Positions 37,501 to 49,700 of a DNA stretch of 64,000 bases are shown piece after piece. The stretch comes from Bimuria novae-zelandiae CBS 107.79 (lineage: Eukaryota > Ascomycota > Dothideomycetes > Pleosporales > Didymosphaeriaceae). Numbering within the stretch: position 1 is the stretch's first letter; each line of letters opens with the position of its first letter. A program made the position numbers and the translations under genes. The stretch is taken from contig ML976700.1 of the NCBI GenBank assembly GCA_010015655.1, forward strand, positions 314,390-378,389, read 5' to 3'. The notes beneath the pieces were generated by a model. It searched no databases and was not told where the DNA came from. It worked only from the letters and a program-made list of their open reading frames with translations.

Positions 37501-37757
37501 CAGGATCTTCGAGCACGTCTTCAGTGGAAGTCGCAAACGAAAAGACAAGCTTGGGGAACCTACACGACTCTCCGCAGGCTCTTGATTTTGCGGGGCGGAG
37601 GGACTCCAATCCGACTTCGGAATCGGACTCTGGCATTGACAGGTCGTCACACGTAGAAGTCACAGCAACAGGGAGTGCGCGGCATGTTAGCTCCGAAGCA
37701 GTATATGCCAGTCCGATGAGGAGTCAAAATGACCCATCGGTGAGCTGGGCAGGTTGA
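34548..37757 (+). CDS. fusion protein: fungal 7-TM rhodopsin-like domain plus FHS-type MFS sugar transporter
   Basis: Four exons: 34548-34832, 34886-35180, 35290-35446, 35507-37757, giving 995 residues. Residues about 1-290 form the fungal SAT4/rhodopsin-like seven-helix domain: FRLISRFAIVRKPGWDDYTI, then KSSILIFYLTLS, QCDPVSAAF, MRLPRKQKIILVITFGFGVF, and the last helix WSVVEINIGIMCACVPALKPL. A polar linker (about 295-400) leads into a major-facilitator transporter (about 403-800) starting PVAMVTILFFIWGFAYGLLD, the hallmark first helix of the fucose/glucose-galactose H+ symporter (FHS) family, and later MGLSTLELSANPF. A Ser-rich cytoplasmic tail (about 800-995) follows. Exon 4 alone encodes both the last rhodopsin helix and the whole transporter, so the fusion does not depend on splice choice. 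It should be a plasma-membrane protein with about 19 helices; ligand and substrate are unknown. Confidence 0.9.
35181..35289 (+). other. double-length intron with internal AG|GT (two abutting introns)
   Basis: The second intron of the fusion gene is 109 nt. It divides into a 53-nt unit (GTATGT donor, CACTAAC, ending TTTAG at 35233) and a 56-nt unit that starts immediately with GTACGT at 35234 and has its own TACTAAC before CTTCCCAG. No exon base lies between. It can be spliced in one step or as two sequential introns with a zero-length exon. Confidence 0.6.
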
Positions 37758-38384
37758 TCGTATTTGGAAATTCTTTATAGCGTGGAGTTTTTGCATCAGC
37801 AGCTACCTAGGCGTGGCTTCCCTTCTGGCGTTCTGGGTACGATACCACAACATGGAAGGATTCGGCAAAGGTTGGAATTGGGCATTGTAAGTATAGCAAG
37901 GATAAGTACTCGGGATGAGTTGGGCGGTGCATTTGGGATTGTCCTCGATCGGGAGGCACTGGTTTTGGACTCATTGATACCTCAGTGTTCGCACTGCTTT
38001 GCTTTGTATCGCTTTAGATGCCAGCACTCCGTTATGGGGGATACTGTATTCTCGATTACTGATACCATCATATTCTTGATTAGAACTGCGCGTGTAAGCC
38101 CTCGGTGGTGATCGGTTGTGTGCAGATGCGTAGGAAGACGCTTCGAAGCATGGGCAAATCGCCCAATGGCCGTGGGTATCCGTAGCGTCATCTCCAAGAA
38201 ACGAAGATGTAGAGCTAGTAGTAAGACGAGAATCATGCGTTCACAAGGCAGTCGGTACAGGTAGTCCGGCTCATGTTAGGATTAGCATGGCACGCATTGG
38301 CCATGCCGAGGTAACTTAACGAGGTTCACCCCGAAGCGACCCCCCCGGCGAAACGACCCACCCACCAAGATAAGGCCTCAACTT
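37758..38384. other. 3' flank and transition into the right AT-rich block
   Basis: About 630 bp without a gene. Composition falls steadily, and a C-rich patch at about 38330-38370 stands at the edge of the repeat block. No gene recognised. Confidence 0.4.
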
Positions 38385-38432
38385 TAACACGCGATAACTC
38401 TACTAATATAACACGCGATAACTCTACTAATA
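38385..38432 (+). repeat. 24-bp tandem duplication
   Basis: Two perfect adjacent copies (38385-38408 and 38409-38432) of a unit beginning TAACACGCGATAAC, followed by the first bases of a third. It lies about 80 bp before the pogo relic. Confidence 0.9.
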
Positions 38433-38513
38433 TAACCCTAATTAAGGCTACGTTAGTGGCGATTAAATTACTAAAATAAAATAAAAATTAGCTATAAAAA
38501 TTATAAGAGACTA

Positions 38514-38570
38514 ACGTACATGCATAGCGAGTGGCCGGGCATAGCGAGTGGCCGAAAATGCCAAGACCCC
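38514..38570 (+). repeat. left inverted repeat of the pogo relic, with internal 17-bp duplication
   Basis: It contains two adjacent copies of GCATAGCGAGTGGCCG. The repeat keeps its GC content while the interior is mutated. The matching right repeat is at 40319-40375 with one clear difference (T/C) in the second internal copy. Confidence 0.88.
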
Positions 38571-40318
38571 ATCAAAATCTACACTCTACACAATAGTACA
38601 GAACGCACACAAATAGTAATAAGAAATTGTAGTAGGCCAATCTACTCAGAATCTACTTCTACTTCTTTTTTACACGTGCGCGAATTATGCCTAGCCTCGC
38701 CGCAGCGTCTATAGCGCTATTAAGTTAATTCGCCTCTATTAGCGCGCACCCTCTTTTTTGCCTTCTTCTTATTACTACGCGCCGCAAAGTCCTTTAGAGT
38801 AGCTAGTTATTAGCTATTAGTAGTTATAAGGACTTCTTCCTGCTATAGTCGCTTTCTCTTATATAATTTACGTTGTGTAGTAGCCTTATTAGCGGCTTAA
38901 AGCTCAGCGTTACGCTTTATTATTAATACTAGAGAATACGCTATTAGCTTAGCGCCTTTTATAAGCTTTTTAATTGCCTTAACTATACTTATTAGGGAGC
39001 TATCTAGGTGCCTCTAAATCCTCTCCTTTACTAGCGTCGATTGTGACCCTAATTCTAGGGTGTTACTAGGCGTCTGTGACTGCCACGTACTATCGCGTAT
39101 AGTAGAAGGCGAAGGCGTACGTAGATAAACGTTAAGCTTTAATATTACTGCTTCTAGGTTGAGGGGAATAAGGCTAGCGCCTCGAAAGCCTCCTTAAATA
39201 TTACTTTAAGTTATTATAGCCTTAAAAGTAGTAATAAAACAAGATAGGAACTTAATTTTAGTAATATACGTAATATAGTTACGCATTAGATCCTTAGCTT
39301 AGCGCCTATATGCCTTCTTTAACGGCGAGAAACACCCCACATCTAGTGGCTGCAGGAGGTGCGACGAATGTGGAGGCATATAAAGAGTAATAATCTTCCT
39401 ATCCTTGTAGTATTGCTAGAATTTAAGCGAGTTATAGCTCTCGTGGCCATTAATAATAAGTAACTAATAGCTACTAATAGTACGCTCTTTTATATGCGCG
39501 TTAAAGTGCTTTAGCTACTGTAGACTAAGCTTATTATTTGTCTAGCTGTTCTTAAAGACTGCGAAAACCTAGTCGCGAGGTAGATCCTTCTCTTAGTACC
39601 AGGCAGAGAGGTGGTGCTTGCCCTAAAAGATAAGGAAGGGTAGGATCGCCTACCCTGTCGCGTTAATGCTATAAATAGCTATTATCTACTTTTAATTACC
39701 TTACTACACGCTCTTTAGCTTGCCTTAACGCTTAGAGCCTGTAATAACTACTCCTATTAATATCATGCCTATTATAAAGCTAGTCTTGTTAAAGTTATAA
39801 GTATCTTTATCTAGGATACCATACTTGGCTTTGGTATTCTCTACAAGCTGGAACCAGCCCTGTACAACCTTAGGATCCTTACAGAGGGCTCTCTTATAGT
39901 CATACTTTTAATTAAACTTAACTTAGAGCTCTAGCTGGCGCTTAATAAAGTAGTAAGGCTACCTTTAACTAACTAGCTCGTTGTGGCGTGCAGCTAGTAA
40001 AGAATTAGCTATATCTTTTATAATAGTAAGCTAGGGCGGAAACCCTCGCGTATCTAGATTAAGTATATACTATATAATCGCCTACTCCTCTCTTATAGTA
40101 AGTCTTATTAAGTTAGGTGCGTAGTCGCGTTAAAAGGTAGTTCTAGCGCGTCTCCATCGTAGTGTTCTTTTAGCAACGCTATAGACTACTATAGCGCGTG
40201 AAATTAAGAGTGGCGCGTCTCCTTCGATAGCTTAAAGCGCAAGCTGTAATTTAGCCTCTTTTAATTTAGGTAGTTTATTGCGTTGTTAAGACATCGCGTT
40301 GTAGTAGAACGTTTTAAT

Positions 40319-40375
40319 AGGGTCTTGGCATTTTCGGCCGCTCGCTATGCCCGGCCACTCGCTATGCATGTACGT
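40319..40375 (-). repeat. right inverted repeat of the pogo relic
   Basis: Reverse complement of 38514-38570, also carrying the doubled 17-bp unit, and followed by the TA target duplication. Confidence 0.88.
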
Positions 40376-40377
40376 TA

Positions 40378-43300
40378 TAGTAATAGCTATATAATACTTA
40401 AATAATAATACTAAGGCGTCTTAATTACGCGTGCTATCCGTTATAAATACTAATAAATTTTATATTTATAATAAAAGTAAGAGCTCCTACTTTATATTAA
40501 AGAACTTATTAGGCGAGGTCTTTTACCTACACAAGCTATAGTTAGAAATTTTATTTTATAAATTATAAGAAAAAAGCTTAAAGTAAACTAAGTTAATTAT
40601 TATATTTAATAATATCTTAATAAGCTTACCTTAAAATAAATACTAAGAATTAATAATAGTTACTATAAGGCTAATTTAGAGACGAAGTATAGCCTTTACT
40701 TTAACCTTTGATATGAGAAGATTAATTAATTTTACGTTAAAGCACGTTATATCTATACTATAAATAAGAAAAGCTACATGCTTAGTATTATAGCTTACTT
40801 CAAGAGGATCTTTAGCAGGGCCTTATATAAAAATAAAAAGAGGAGGGATACTATTTAAGATAGCTTATAAGAGTAAATAACGCTACTAGCTTATATTTAT
40901 ACTAATAAATCTTACCTTAAGCCTACTTTTATTTATTAGTTAGCCTTAAAATTAATATAGAACTCGTGACTATAGGCCCTTAATTATAAAGCTTATTAAG
41001 TTTAAATCTCTTTATTATTCTCTAGCTAGATAAATAATAATATTAGCCTTATATAGTTTAAATAAGTATTTAATTATAGTATAAAGTCGAAGGCTTAATC
41101 TTCCTATTAATTACTTATTTTAAATAGCTATAGATCTTATCTTATAATAGATTTTATTTAGTACTATAATTAGAATAAGATTATTTTTACTACACATTTT
41201 TCTTATTTAATCTATACGCTATAGCCGCTTAATATAACTATATTTAAGTTTTTATTAATAGCGTACTTAAATAAGATCTTAGCTTTTATAAAAAAGAGCT
41301 AAAGTCTTAGCTTAATAAGTAAAAAGAATTTCTTCTCTTTTTTTTTACTAAGCTTAGTAGGATTCCGTTAAGGAAATAATAATTGTAAAGGCCTTTAAGG
41401 CTATTGATCTTTTACTTTTTGATTTTAAAATTATACTATAAAAATTTAATACTAGCCCAAGCTTTTTAAGTAATAGTAAGTCCTTAGCCCTAAGAACCTT
41501 AAACTAAAAGAAGACTAAAGGCCTACTACGTTAAATAATTAAGGATTAAAGTAATAAATAAGCTTAAAAGCTATGCTAAGCCTTTTACTAAATTTTAATT
41601 TAAAAAACTTTTTTTAAGTATAAGGTTAAGGGCCTATATAAAGCTCTAAGTAGTAAAAGAATACGTAAAAAGTAAGGCAAGTCCCTCGTACTTAAAGAAC
41701 TTAAAGAGTATTATAGTAGAACTATATTTTAGTCTTTAGGAAACGTAAAGGGGGAACGTAATTATTAGTAGCTTTAAAAGCGAAAAGAGGAGTAGGTATA
41801 ACTTTAAAAAGCTAAGATAGGTAATGGTAAGAAAGAAAAAAGTAAGGCGTTAAGTAAAAGCTATAGCTAAGCTAATAAAAATAAAAGAGAAGGTTAAAAA
41901 GGCTATTAAATAAATTTTTAAGGTAGCTATTTATAGGACTATAAAATAACTTTAATAAGCTTTTAAACTTTATAAAAGGGTGAAAAGCGTAACCTTAAGG
42001 CTCTTATAAAAGCTACTCTATAAAAGAAAGCTATTATAAGATCTATAAATAAAAAAAGCCTTAGCGTACTACTATAAACGCACTAGGTTTTAGGTTATAA
42101 TATAGCTATAATATTACACCTTCTATATAGTATTAATAACCTCTAGTATAAGTAATTTAATTATAACAGGTTCCTTAGCTTCTCATACTTTAAAAGGGCC
42201 TACTTAGAGATAATTTAGATTTCTACTAGGTCGTTTTATCCTTAAAAAAATTTATAATAGAAGAATTTTATTTCTTTTCTTGAGGGTTAGTCCCTTAATT
42301 CTTTGTTTATTAGCGTTCTTAAATACTATAAAAGCCTTTTAGGTAATCCTTTCCTATAGGACGTCGTGTAATTTCTTTATTTTTTAAGTCTTATCTTAGG
42401 CTTTCACAGAAATACTTTATATACCTCTTAGGTATTAATAAGTAATTAGCTTATATCTATAGTTAGCGTAGTATAAAGAGTACTGTGTTGTTCCTTACCT
42501 TGCGCTATTATATGCTAGCTAGGCTATTAGTAATAACTCTACCTAGTTATTCTATTATTTATTAACATGGAATTATAGGTACTATTCTAGAGTTTAATTT
42601 ATACGTTTCGTTTGTCCATTAGTCTAGGGATGGAAGCTTGTTAAGAGCTTTTTATTAACACCTAGAGCTGCTATAAAGGTATCCTAGTACTTAGACGTAA
42701 AAAGCTTATCTCTATTTATAATAATTTCCCTCAGTAGTTTATATTCTGTGAACACTACATTATCTACCTTATACGCTAGTCCTTCTACTATTATAGATTC
42801 TTCTATAGGTCTAAACTTAGCTACATTAGTTAAGTAGTGTACTATCACTATAATAGTATTACACATCCACTTAATTTCTAATTATAGTAATTTTAGAAGC
42901 TTTATTATAAAGTCTATTATTACACTCTACTAGGGTTGTTTAGCTACTTATAGTAGTTATAATAGTTTATAAGACTTATGTCTCTTTAGCTTATTCTTAT
43001 AGCATGTTAAATAGTTACTTATAACCTTAGTTACTATCTACTTAAGTTTAAGAATAGTATATTTATTTACTATCCAACGCCTTATTTCATTCATACCTTA
43101 GTATCCTTATCCTTATAATTTATATAATTTTCCAATCAAGGCTTTCTTATAGCCTAATTCTATAATAATCCTACATTAGTGATCTTATCATGTTTTGTTA
43201 AGTCCACTATATAAAAGGTCGTATTCCTCCGGCAATTTAGTGGTAAGTCAGCTATAATCCTAAAAATCGTATACTACTAGTCTTATATACTATAGGCTAG

Positions 43301-45386
43301 GCGCGCGAACCTTAATTTTTAGTTAATTATATTTAATTATCTTATTATTCCCTACGAGTAGTACTATATTATATAGATTAAGTTTATTTTCTATAAGATC
43401 TAATTTTCTACTTAAGGCGTCTATCGCGCTATTAATTATTCTTAGTTAATAGTATATAACAAAGTTAAACCTCGCTAGAAACTCTACTTATTTACGTATT
43501 ATTTATTAAGCTTTTTATTAAAATAAAGCTAGTAAGGTTTTAGTAGTTTATTTACACCTTTATCTTAAAGCGTGCTCTTGGAAGCTAGGCTTCTTATTAT
43601 TTAAAGGCGTCTACTATCCCTAGTAGTTCCTTATTATAAACGTTATAATTAAGTTCCACTCCTAAGAACTTCCTAAAATAATAAAACACTAATCTCTATT
43701 TTTCGTTATCGCACTATTATAAGAGGATTACTCCTAGTGCATAGCCTCATACATCTATTTTAACCTTTATAGATTTCTCTACGTTATGTATTTGTAGGGG
43801 GGTACTAAAAGAAAGAGTTTTTTAAGCTTCTTAAAAGCTCCTTACTATATTTTTTTTTTACTTAAATCCTACTTCCTTCTTAGTAATCTCTATTAGAGGT
43901 GTCGTAACCTTAGAATAGTCCTTAATAAAATTTTAGTAAAATTTAATAAATCTTAGAAAGAATTAAACTTTTTTTACTAACATAAGTTATAATTATTCTT
44001 ATACTATAAATACTTTCTTTAGGTCTATTATAACGCCTTCTCTTAAAATTGTAAATCTAAGATATTCTGTCTTCCTTGTATAAATTTTACAATTATTTAG
44101 GTAAAGAAGTAGTCTATATTTCTTTATCTTAGCTAGCACCTTTTATACGTACTATATATACTCCTTAAGCGTGCCTCCCAAATATATTAGGACATTGTCT
44201 AGATATACTATGTAGAATACGTCTAGGTATTCTTGCAATGCCTTATTTACTACTACCTAAAACGTAGCTAGGACGTTCTTTAGTCCTATAGGCGTGACTA
44301 TAAATTTAAATAGTCTATATTATATTTAAAATATTATTATTTATTCGTGTTCTTTAGTTATACATATCTAAGAGAACTTGATCTATATATTAAATTTTAT
44401 AAATTACTTAGCTCCCTAGAGTTAATTTATAAGCTTTATTATTAATACTAAGGGGTATTAGTTCTTTATTATTTTTTTTATTTAGCTGTTAAAAGTCTAC
44501 ATATAGTTAAAGTTATTTATCTTTCTTTAGTATAAATAGTACAGCAGAAGCTATTAAGCTTTTACTTAATTATATAAACTTTCTTTTTCAGTTTTTTTTT
44601 TACTAATCTACAAATTCTTCTTATTAGTCCCGCGATAATAGTTATAGTTATTTAAGATACAGCGTTACACTTTCCCATAGGTAGATTTTATAATCCTATT
44701 CCTAGTATTTTAGAAGTGTTTTGCCGTCTTGCTTGTAAAATAGCTTTGCGAAATCTTTGTACTTCTTAGGTATAGATAGAGTTTATTGCCCCTCCTTCTA
44801 GAGCTCACTCTTCCTTATCTATATAACTCCTACTATCTAAGGGTCCCTCTTATAGATCCTCGCAATCCTATAAGGTAATATTTTTATAATTATTAATTTC
44901 TTACTAGTTCCCTCTTTAAGAGGTGTGTACTAAACCTTTAGGCTTACTTATTTTAATTATTATTCGCTAATAACTTTTAATATATATTTTTAGCTACGTA
45001 TCGTTTCCCTTTACTAGTTAATAATAGAGTTATATAATAATAGCTAATTATAATTAATAATTACTTTTAAGCATCTTAGATGTATTATTGTAAAGGTATA
45101 TTTCCTTAAGAGTCTATCTAAACTAATAGGTAATAGCGTTATTTTAAGGCGTAGCTAGCCTTTACTATATCCTTAGGATAACGTCTTATTTACTATTTTT
45201 ACTTATATATGTATTTCTTTATTTTTATATAGCAGGTCGTATTTCTTTACTATTTTAAAAGATATTAGATATTTAGTTACTCTAGGGTCTATTAGCGCTA
45301 TTACTTAGTAACTACTAATTATAACTTCCTTAGTTAGGTGCAGGCTATCCGTGCCTATTCCTATCTTTTTATCTTTATAGTTACGC
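40378..45386 (-). mobile_element. Gypsy retrotransposon relic, strongly RIP-mutated, reads leftward
   Basis: On the minus strand an integrase fragment remains open at 42684-42866 (ends NRDKLFTSKY; the family reads SDRDKLFTSKFW). An RT active-site region at about 44190-44255 reads EYLDVFYIVYLDNVLIY. RT upstream of integrase on the minus strand is the Gypsy order. Most of the rest is AT-rich with stops in all frames. I could not find LTRs, so the limits are those of the AT-rich stretch between its neighbours. The first 1 to 1.5 kb (40378-41700) is unassignable. Confidence 0.65.
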
Positions 45387-45391
45387 CTCCA

Positions 45392-45823
45392 TGTTAAGCC
45401 CTTATGGGTAGCTAGTCTAGAAGGGGGCTAGGGTTAGTTCGTAGGCAAGAGCATTAGTAATAAAGGTAAAGGTTTTATTAATAGCTTACGCTTATTAATA
45501 GGACGTTAGTATTAAAGGTATGTATAGTATAATTAAATTAATAAGAGCCTAAGTCAAATCAAAATAATAGATTAATAAATAGATTAAATACGAAAATAGA
45601 GAGTCTACCTTTAATATTCTTATATACAAGTCATGTTCTATAAATCCTAAATAGTCTTAAGAGCCTTAAAGTCCCATGTACTAAGATATCTCTAGGATGT
45701 CTAATACTTCTAGAACGCGTAACTTATTATATAACTCGTAGCTAAGTTAGGAATCTTAGCTAGACGTATAGATAAGTACCAGTATCCTACTCGCGTTATA
45801 TTAGATCTTAATAGATTTTAACA
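45392..45823 (-). repeat. left-hand LTR of the outer Gypsy
   Basis: It starts TGTTAAGCCC and ends TTTTAACA, 432 bp. It aligns with the interrupted copy at 51982-52335 plus 59131-59207, which sums to 431 bp. Confidence 0.82.
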
Positions 45824-46019
45824 TTAGCTTCCTTCTCCAGGCTTAATATTCTTATAAGTTAATTACTTATAAAGCCACTTCCTTAATCTACCTAATACCA
45901 TTATTTATAAGCTAATCGCCTTAAATAAAACTACGTATTTACTATAGTTGCGTGTTTATATTGCGCAAAAAAAAAAATAGCTGTCTTATTATTTATTTTT
46001 GCTACACTTAAAGTGCACA

Positions 46020-46740
46020 AACTGGGTTTAGTATAGTAATTAGAAGTGTAAGCCTAAGGAGATTCCTTTGCCAGATTATTTAAAAATAGATACTAAGTTA
46101 GAAAGATTAGAAAAGTTAGAGGCTAAAGAGGAGGTAAAACTTTAGGTAAAAGAAGAGTTCGCTTATGCAGCGCTCCCACGTACTCGTCTAGCATAAAAGA
46201 AGATGTTAAGATCCCAAAGAGGTAGCTATTCTCTAAGGGGCTAAGGTTGGTTCTCGGGCAGGAGTACTGGTAGGACGGGAAAGGGTTGTAGTGATAGCTT
46301 GCGCCTGTCACTAAGGGCGTTGGTATCGAAGGTGTGTACAGCACAATCAAATCAACAAGGTTGCTTATTCAGATCCAAACGATAGATTAATAAACAGGTT
46401 GAACACAAGTAGAAGAGAGACTCCTTCTTGCGTTCCTATATACTTGTCCTGCTCGACATGCTCGAGTCGAGCGCGTCGAGCAGTCACGTGACATCCAGGT
46501 ACTGTACCTTCATTGGTCACCATAAGACCATAGGCGCTCTAGAGCCTAGCCAAGTGCCTGTAAGATCGGATCTTAACAGAAGATAGCGCGTTTACTTAAT
46601 TATCGTAAGAAATTATATTACAAGGAATAAGAGTTATTTAATTATATTATATCTATAATAAATAAGCTAGAGGCCTTAGAGACTTATAAAAAGCTTACTT
46701 AAGTAGTAGTATTAATTAATCTTAATGCTACTCTAGGTCC
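46020..46740 (+). pseudogene. decayed antisense frame in the outer Gypsy, split by a solo LTR
   Basis: On the + strand, opposite to pol, a frame with a few TAG/TAA stops reads a cysteine-containing segment (KCTNW...KCKPKE, about 46010-46065). A Lys/Glu/Leu-rich coiled-coil-like run (DTKLERLEKLEAKEEVK, about 46087-46140) follows. The solo LTR then interrupts it. After the LTR and its GAAGA duplication the frame resumes with another helical run (INKLEALETYKKLT, near 46660-46705). Position, strand and architecture match the better preserved frame at 52905-53501 of the inner Gypsy. Too decayed to encode protein. Confidence 0.45.
46204..46578 (-). repeat. solo LTR, nearly free of RIP, with GAAGA target duplication
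   Basis: 375 bp starting TGTTAAGATCCC and ending ATCTTAACA, flanked by GAAGA on both sides (46199-46203 and 46579-46583). Its internal part (GGTTCTCGGGCAGGA, CAATCAAATCAACAAGGTTG) is homologous to the LTRs of both Gypsy elements here. Unlike its surroundings it keeps normal GC content. A near-palindrome at about 46451-46486 (CTGCTCGACATGCTCGA against its inverse with two mismatches) lies in it. Orientation is assigned by similarity to the other LTRs. Confidence 0.9.
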
Positions 46741-49700
46741 TAAGTTAATTAACTAGTCTATAATTTGGATAAAACCTTCCTCCTCTGCTGCGTAATAGTA
46801 CGCTAATATTATTAAATTCTTTTTTAGTAATACTATAAGTAGTTTTCTAGTTCCTAAGTATTCTCGCTATGCAAGTATCCTTTCTATTTAATAAAATATA
46901 TGCGTGGCTAATATATGTGCTATAGTATCTATTTAACTTTAAATTTATTTTCTTCCGTAGATTAGTAATAGAAAGTTATTTTAACTAGTATTTTAAGGTC
47001 TGCTAGTTCTAATTAGTTAATATAAAATACTAGGTGCATCTTTGTATCTATTAGTAATTCTATTTAGTAGTTATCTAGTAGTACTTATTCGGAAATAAAA
47101 AATAGTCTTACCTTAATATAATCTAGTTTCTTCTTTTTTTTTTTTTAGGTTTAAAGGTTCTTTATAAGTATATATACTTTATCATCCTTTTTTAGCTAAG
47201 GTACCGTTTTTCATTTTTAGTGTGTATAAGAAATACTTCACTATTAAGCTTTCTTAAGATTCTCTTAGAGTTATTTATATTTTCTTTATAGTTTCTACTA
47301 TGTTAATCGCTTCTTCCGTCCTAATTGCTATAAGAAAAGTTTAATTAAAGAGATATAAGAATCTTTTGTGGTTTATATAGACTAGTGTGTATCTAGTTAC
47401 TACTAATACTTTATTATTATATGCTAGTTATGTTATAGGTAATAGGAAACTCTAGTTATTCGTTTAGTTATTATAGTAGATGCGTAGGTACGTTTTGTTT
47501 GTCCGTCTATTTGTGCATAATATGCTATAGATAACTTTCTTTTTATTTTAATAAGTGCTATAAGCGTTGTCTGGTAGTTTAAGGTAAAGGACTTTTCTCT
47601 ATTACTAATAATTATTTTTAAAATGTCGTAGTATCGTATAAGTCAATCTAGAATATGGAATACCAGTTCTTTAGCTATAGTTATTTTCTAATAAGGTAGT
47701 AATTCTACGTATTTAGTAAATTAATAAATAATTACTAATATAGCATTATATCTTATTCCGTTTAATAGGTCTTTTAACTTAGGTAGTCTAGTTATAAAGT
47801 TTATAGTAATGTCTTCCTATGGTGCTATAGGTATCTAGAATATTTATATTTCTTTATACTTAAGGTGTGCGGCGTGCTTGTTTTATTGGCAGTCTATATA
47901 TTTTTAATATATTTCATAAGAATTTCCTTCATTCTTCTAAATAAGTAATTTCTTTGAATAAGTTTTATTGTTGTCTTAATACCTAGGTATCTGTATATTA
48001 GGTTATTATAATATTATTATAAAACTTTATTTTATAATTCCTTAGGTACTTCGTATGTAGTAACGAGGAGTTAGTTAAGCTCTGCTATAAGTTCTAATAA
48101 CCCCTTATCATTTTATTATAAAATAACGGAGTATATCTTAATCTTGTCTTTTTCTAAGTCTCTATGCCTGCTTAGGACATCTGCTCGTTTGTTTTATTTA
48201 CCTAGCGTGTATATAATCTTAAATTTGTATTGTCTTATAATCTTTACCTATCTTGCCTAACGTAGTGTTAGTTTTTTTTTAGTTATAAACTTTAAAAGAT
48301 TCTTGTAATCCTTAAAGCTAATAAGTTCTAAATAGCTATATATATATATATAGATTCTCTAATACTTAAGTGCTTTTATAATAGCGTAGATTTTTTTATT
48401 ATATATATTATATTATAATTCCGCGTTGTTTGGTTTACGTAAGTAGTAGGCTATTAGGTGCAAATGCCTATTTTAGAATTATTTTATACATGTACCTATA
48501 GCGCGATCGCTAGCGTTAGTTTTAAATTATAAAGGTTTATTATCTCTAAAGTGTAAAAGCACGGGTGACATAATATATACAGTTTTTAGGAGTTAGAATA
48601 ATATTCTACACTTTATTATTTATATAAGTGGTGTATTCTTCTTTATGAAATTAGTAAAAACTATCGTGATTTTCGCATAGTCTTTAATAAATTATTAGTT
48701 AAATCTATAGAATTTTAAGAATTCTTAGGTATTTTTTTCTTCTTCTAGTCGTGGGTAGTTCTTTATATATTTAATCTTATTTAGGCATACTTAAATTCAC
48801 TCTATACTGACAACGTGTGCTAGAAATTCTGGTTTTTATATATAGAATTTGTATTTCTTTAGCTTAACCTATAGGTGTGCCTAATCCAGTACTTTTAGTA
48901 CGATCTGTACATGCGGTACGTGATCTAATTCATTTTTAGAAAATACGAAAATATTATCTATGTAGGCAATAATGAATATGTCTAAATAATTACGTAATAT
49001 ATTATTAATAAGTGCTTAAAAGGTTGCTGGTACGTTAGTAAGTCTAAAGGATACAATTAAATATTTAAATAGTCCGTAGCGTATTCTAAATACTATCTTT
49101 TAATATTACCTTTCTTAATTTATATAAAGTAGTATCTATCTTATAGATTTATTATTGTAAAGATCTTTGCTTTTAAGAGTTAGTCTTAGAGTTTTAACAT
49201 ATTTAGTACTAGGTATTAATTCTTAATTATTATATTATTAAGTTTTCTATAGTCTATATAGGGTCTTAGTTATCTATCCTTTTTAGGTATAAATATAAAG
49301 GGGCTTGTCGCTAGTAATTTTAAAGGTTTAATATATCCTTTTGCAAGATTTGTCTTAATAAATTCTTGTTCTTACTAGAGTTCTTTTTAAGTTTTACTAT
49401 ATAGTAGTCTAAAGGGTGGCGTCTTCCCTTTTTCTAGTTTATTATATAATCCTAGGATTGATATTCTAGAAGGTTTGCTTTTCCTTCTCTTTTAGCAAAC
49501 ATATAATTTCATGCTTAGTAGCATTCTATAATCTTATGGTTTATGCTATTATCTATTTTCTTGCGCTCTGTGACCTAGTGATTTCTACTAGCGTCTGCCA
49601 AGGGTATCTCTCGTTTTTCGACTGTCCGTCGCGAGACTATATTATTAGTAGCTCTCTTATCTTCTATTATGCTTTATTAATACGTAGGCTTTTCTTATAA

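Larger units (their letters stand above)
38514..40375 (-). mobile_element. pogo/Fot1-type DNA transposon relic, interior RIP-mutated
   Basis: Terminal inverted repeats at about 38514-38570 and 40319-40375 begin ACGTACATGC. They are flanked by TA on both sides (38512-38513 and 40376-40377), the pogo/Tc1 target site. The interior is AT-rich with dense stops. On the minus strand at about 39318-39380 it still reads HLLQPLDVGCFSPLKKA, the signature LQPLD-GxFxPLK block of Fot1/pogo transposases (DDE-1 domain). The length of 1862 bp fits this group. Decayed and non-autonomous. Confidence 0.88.
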
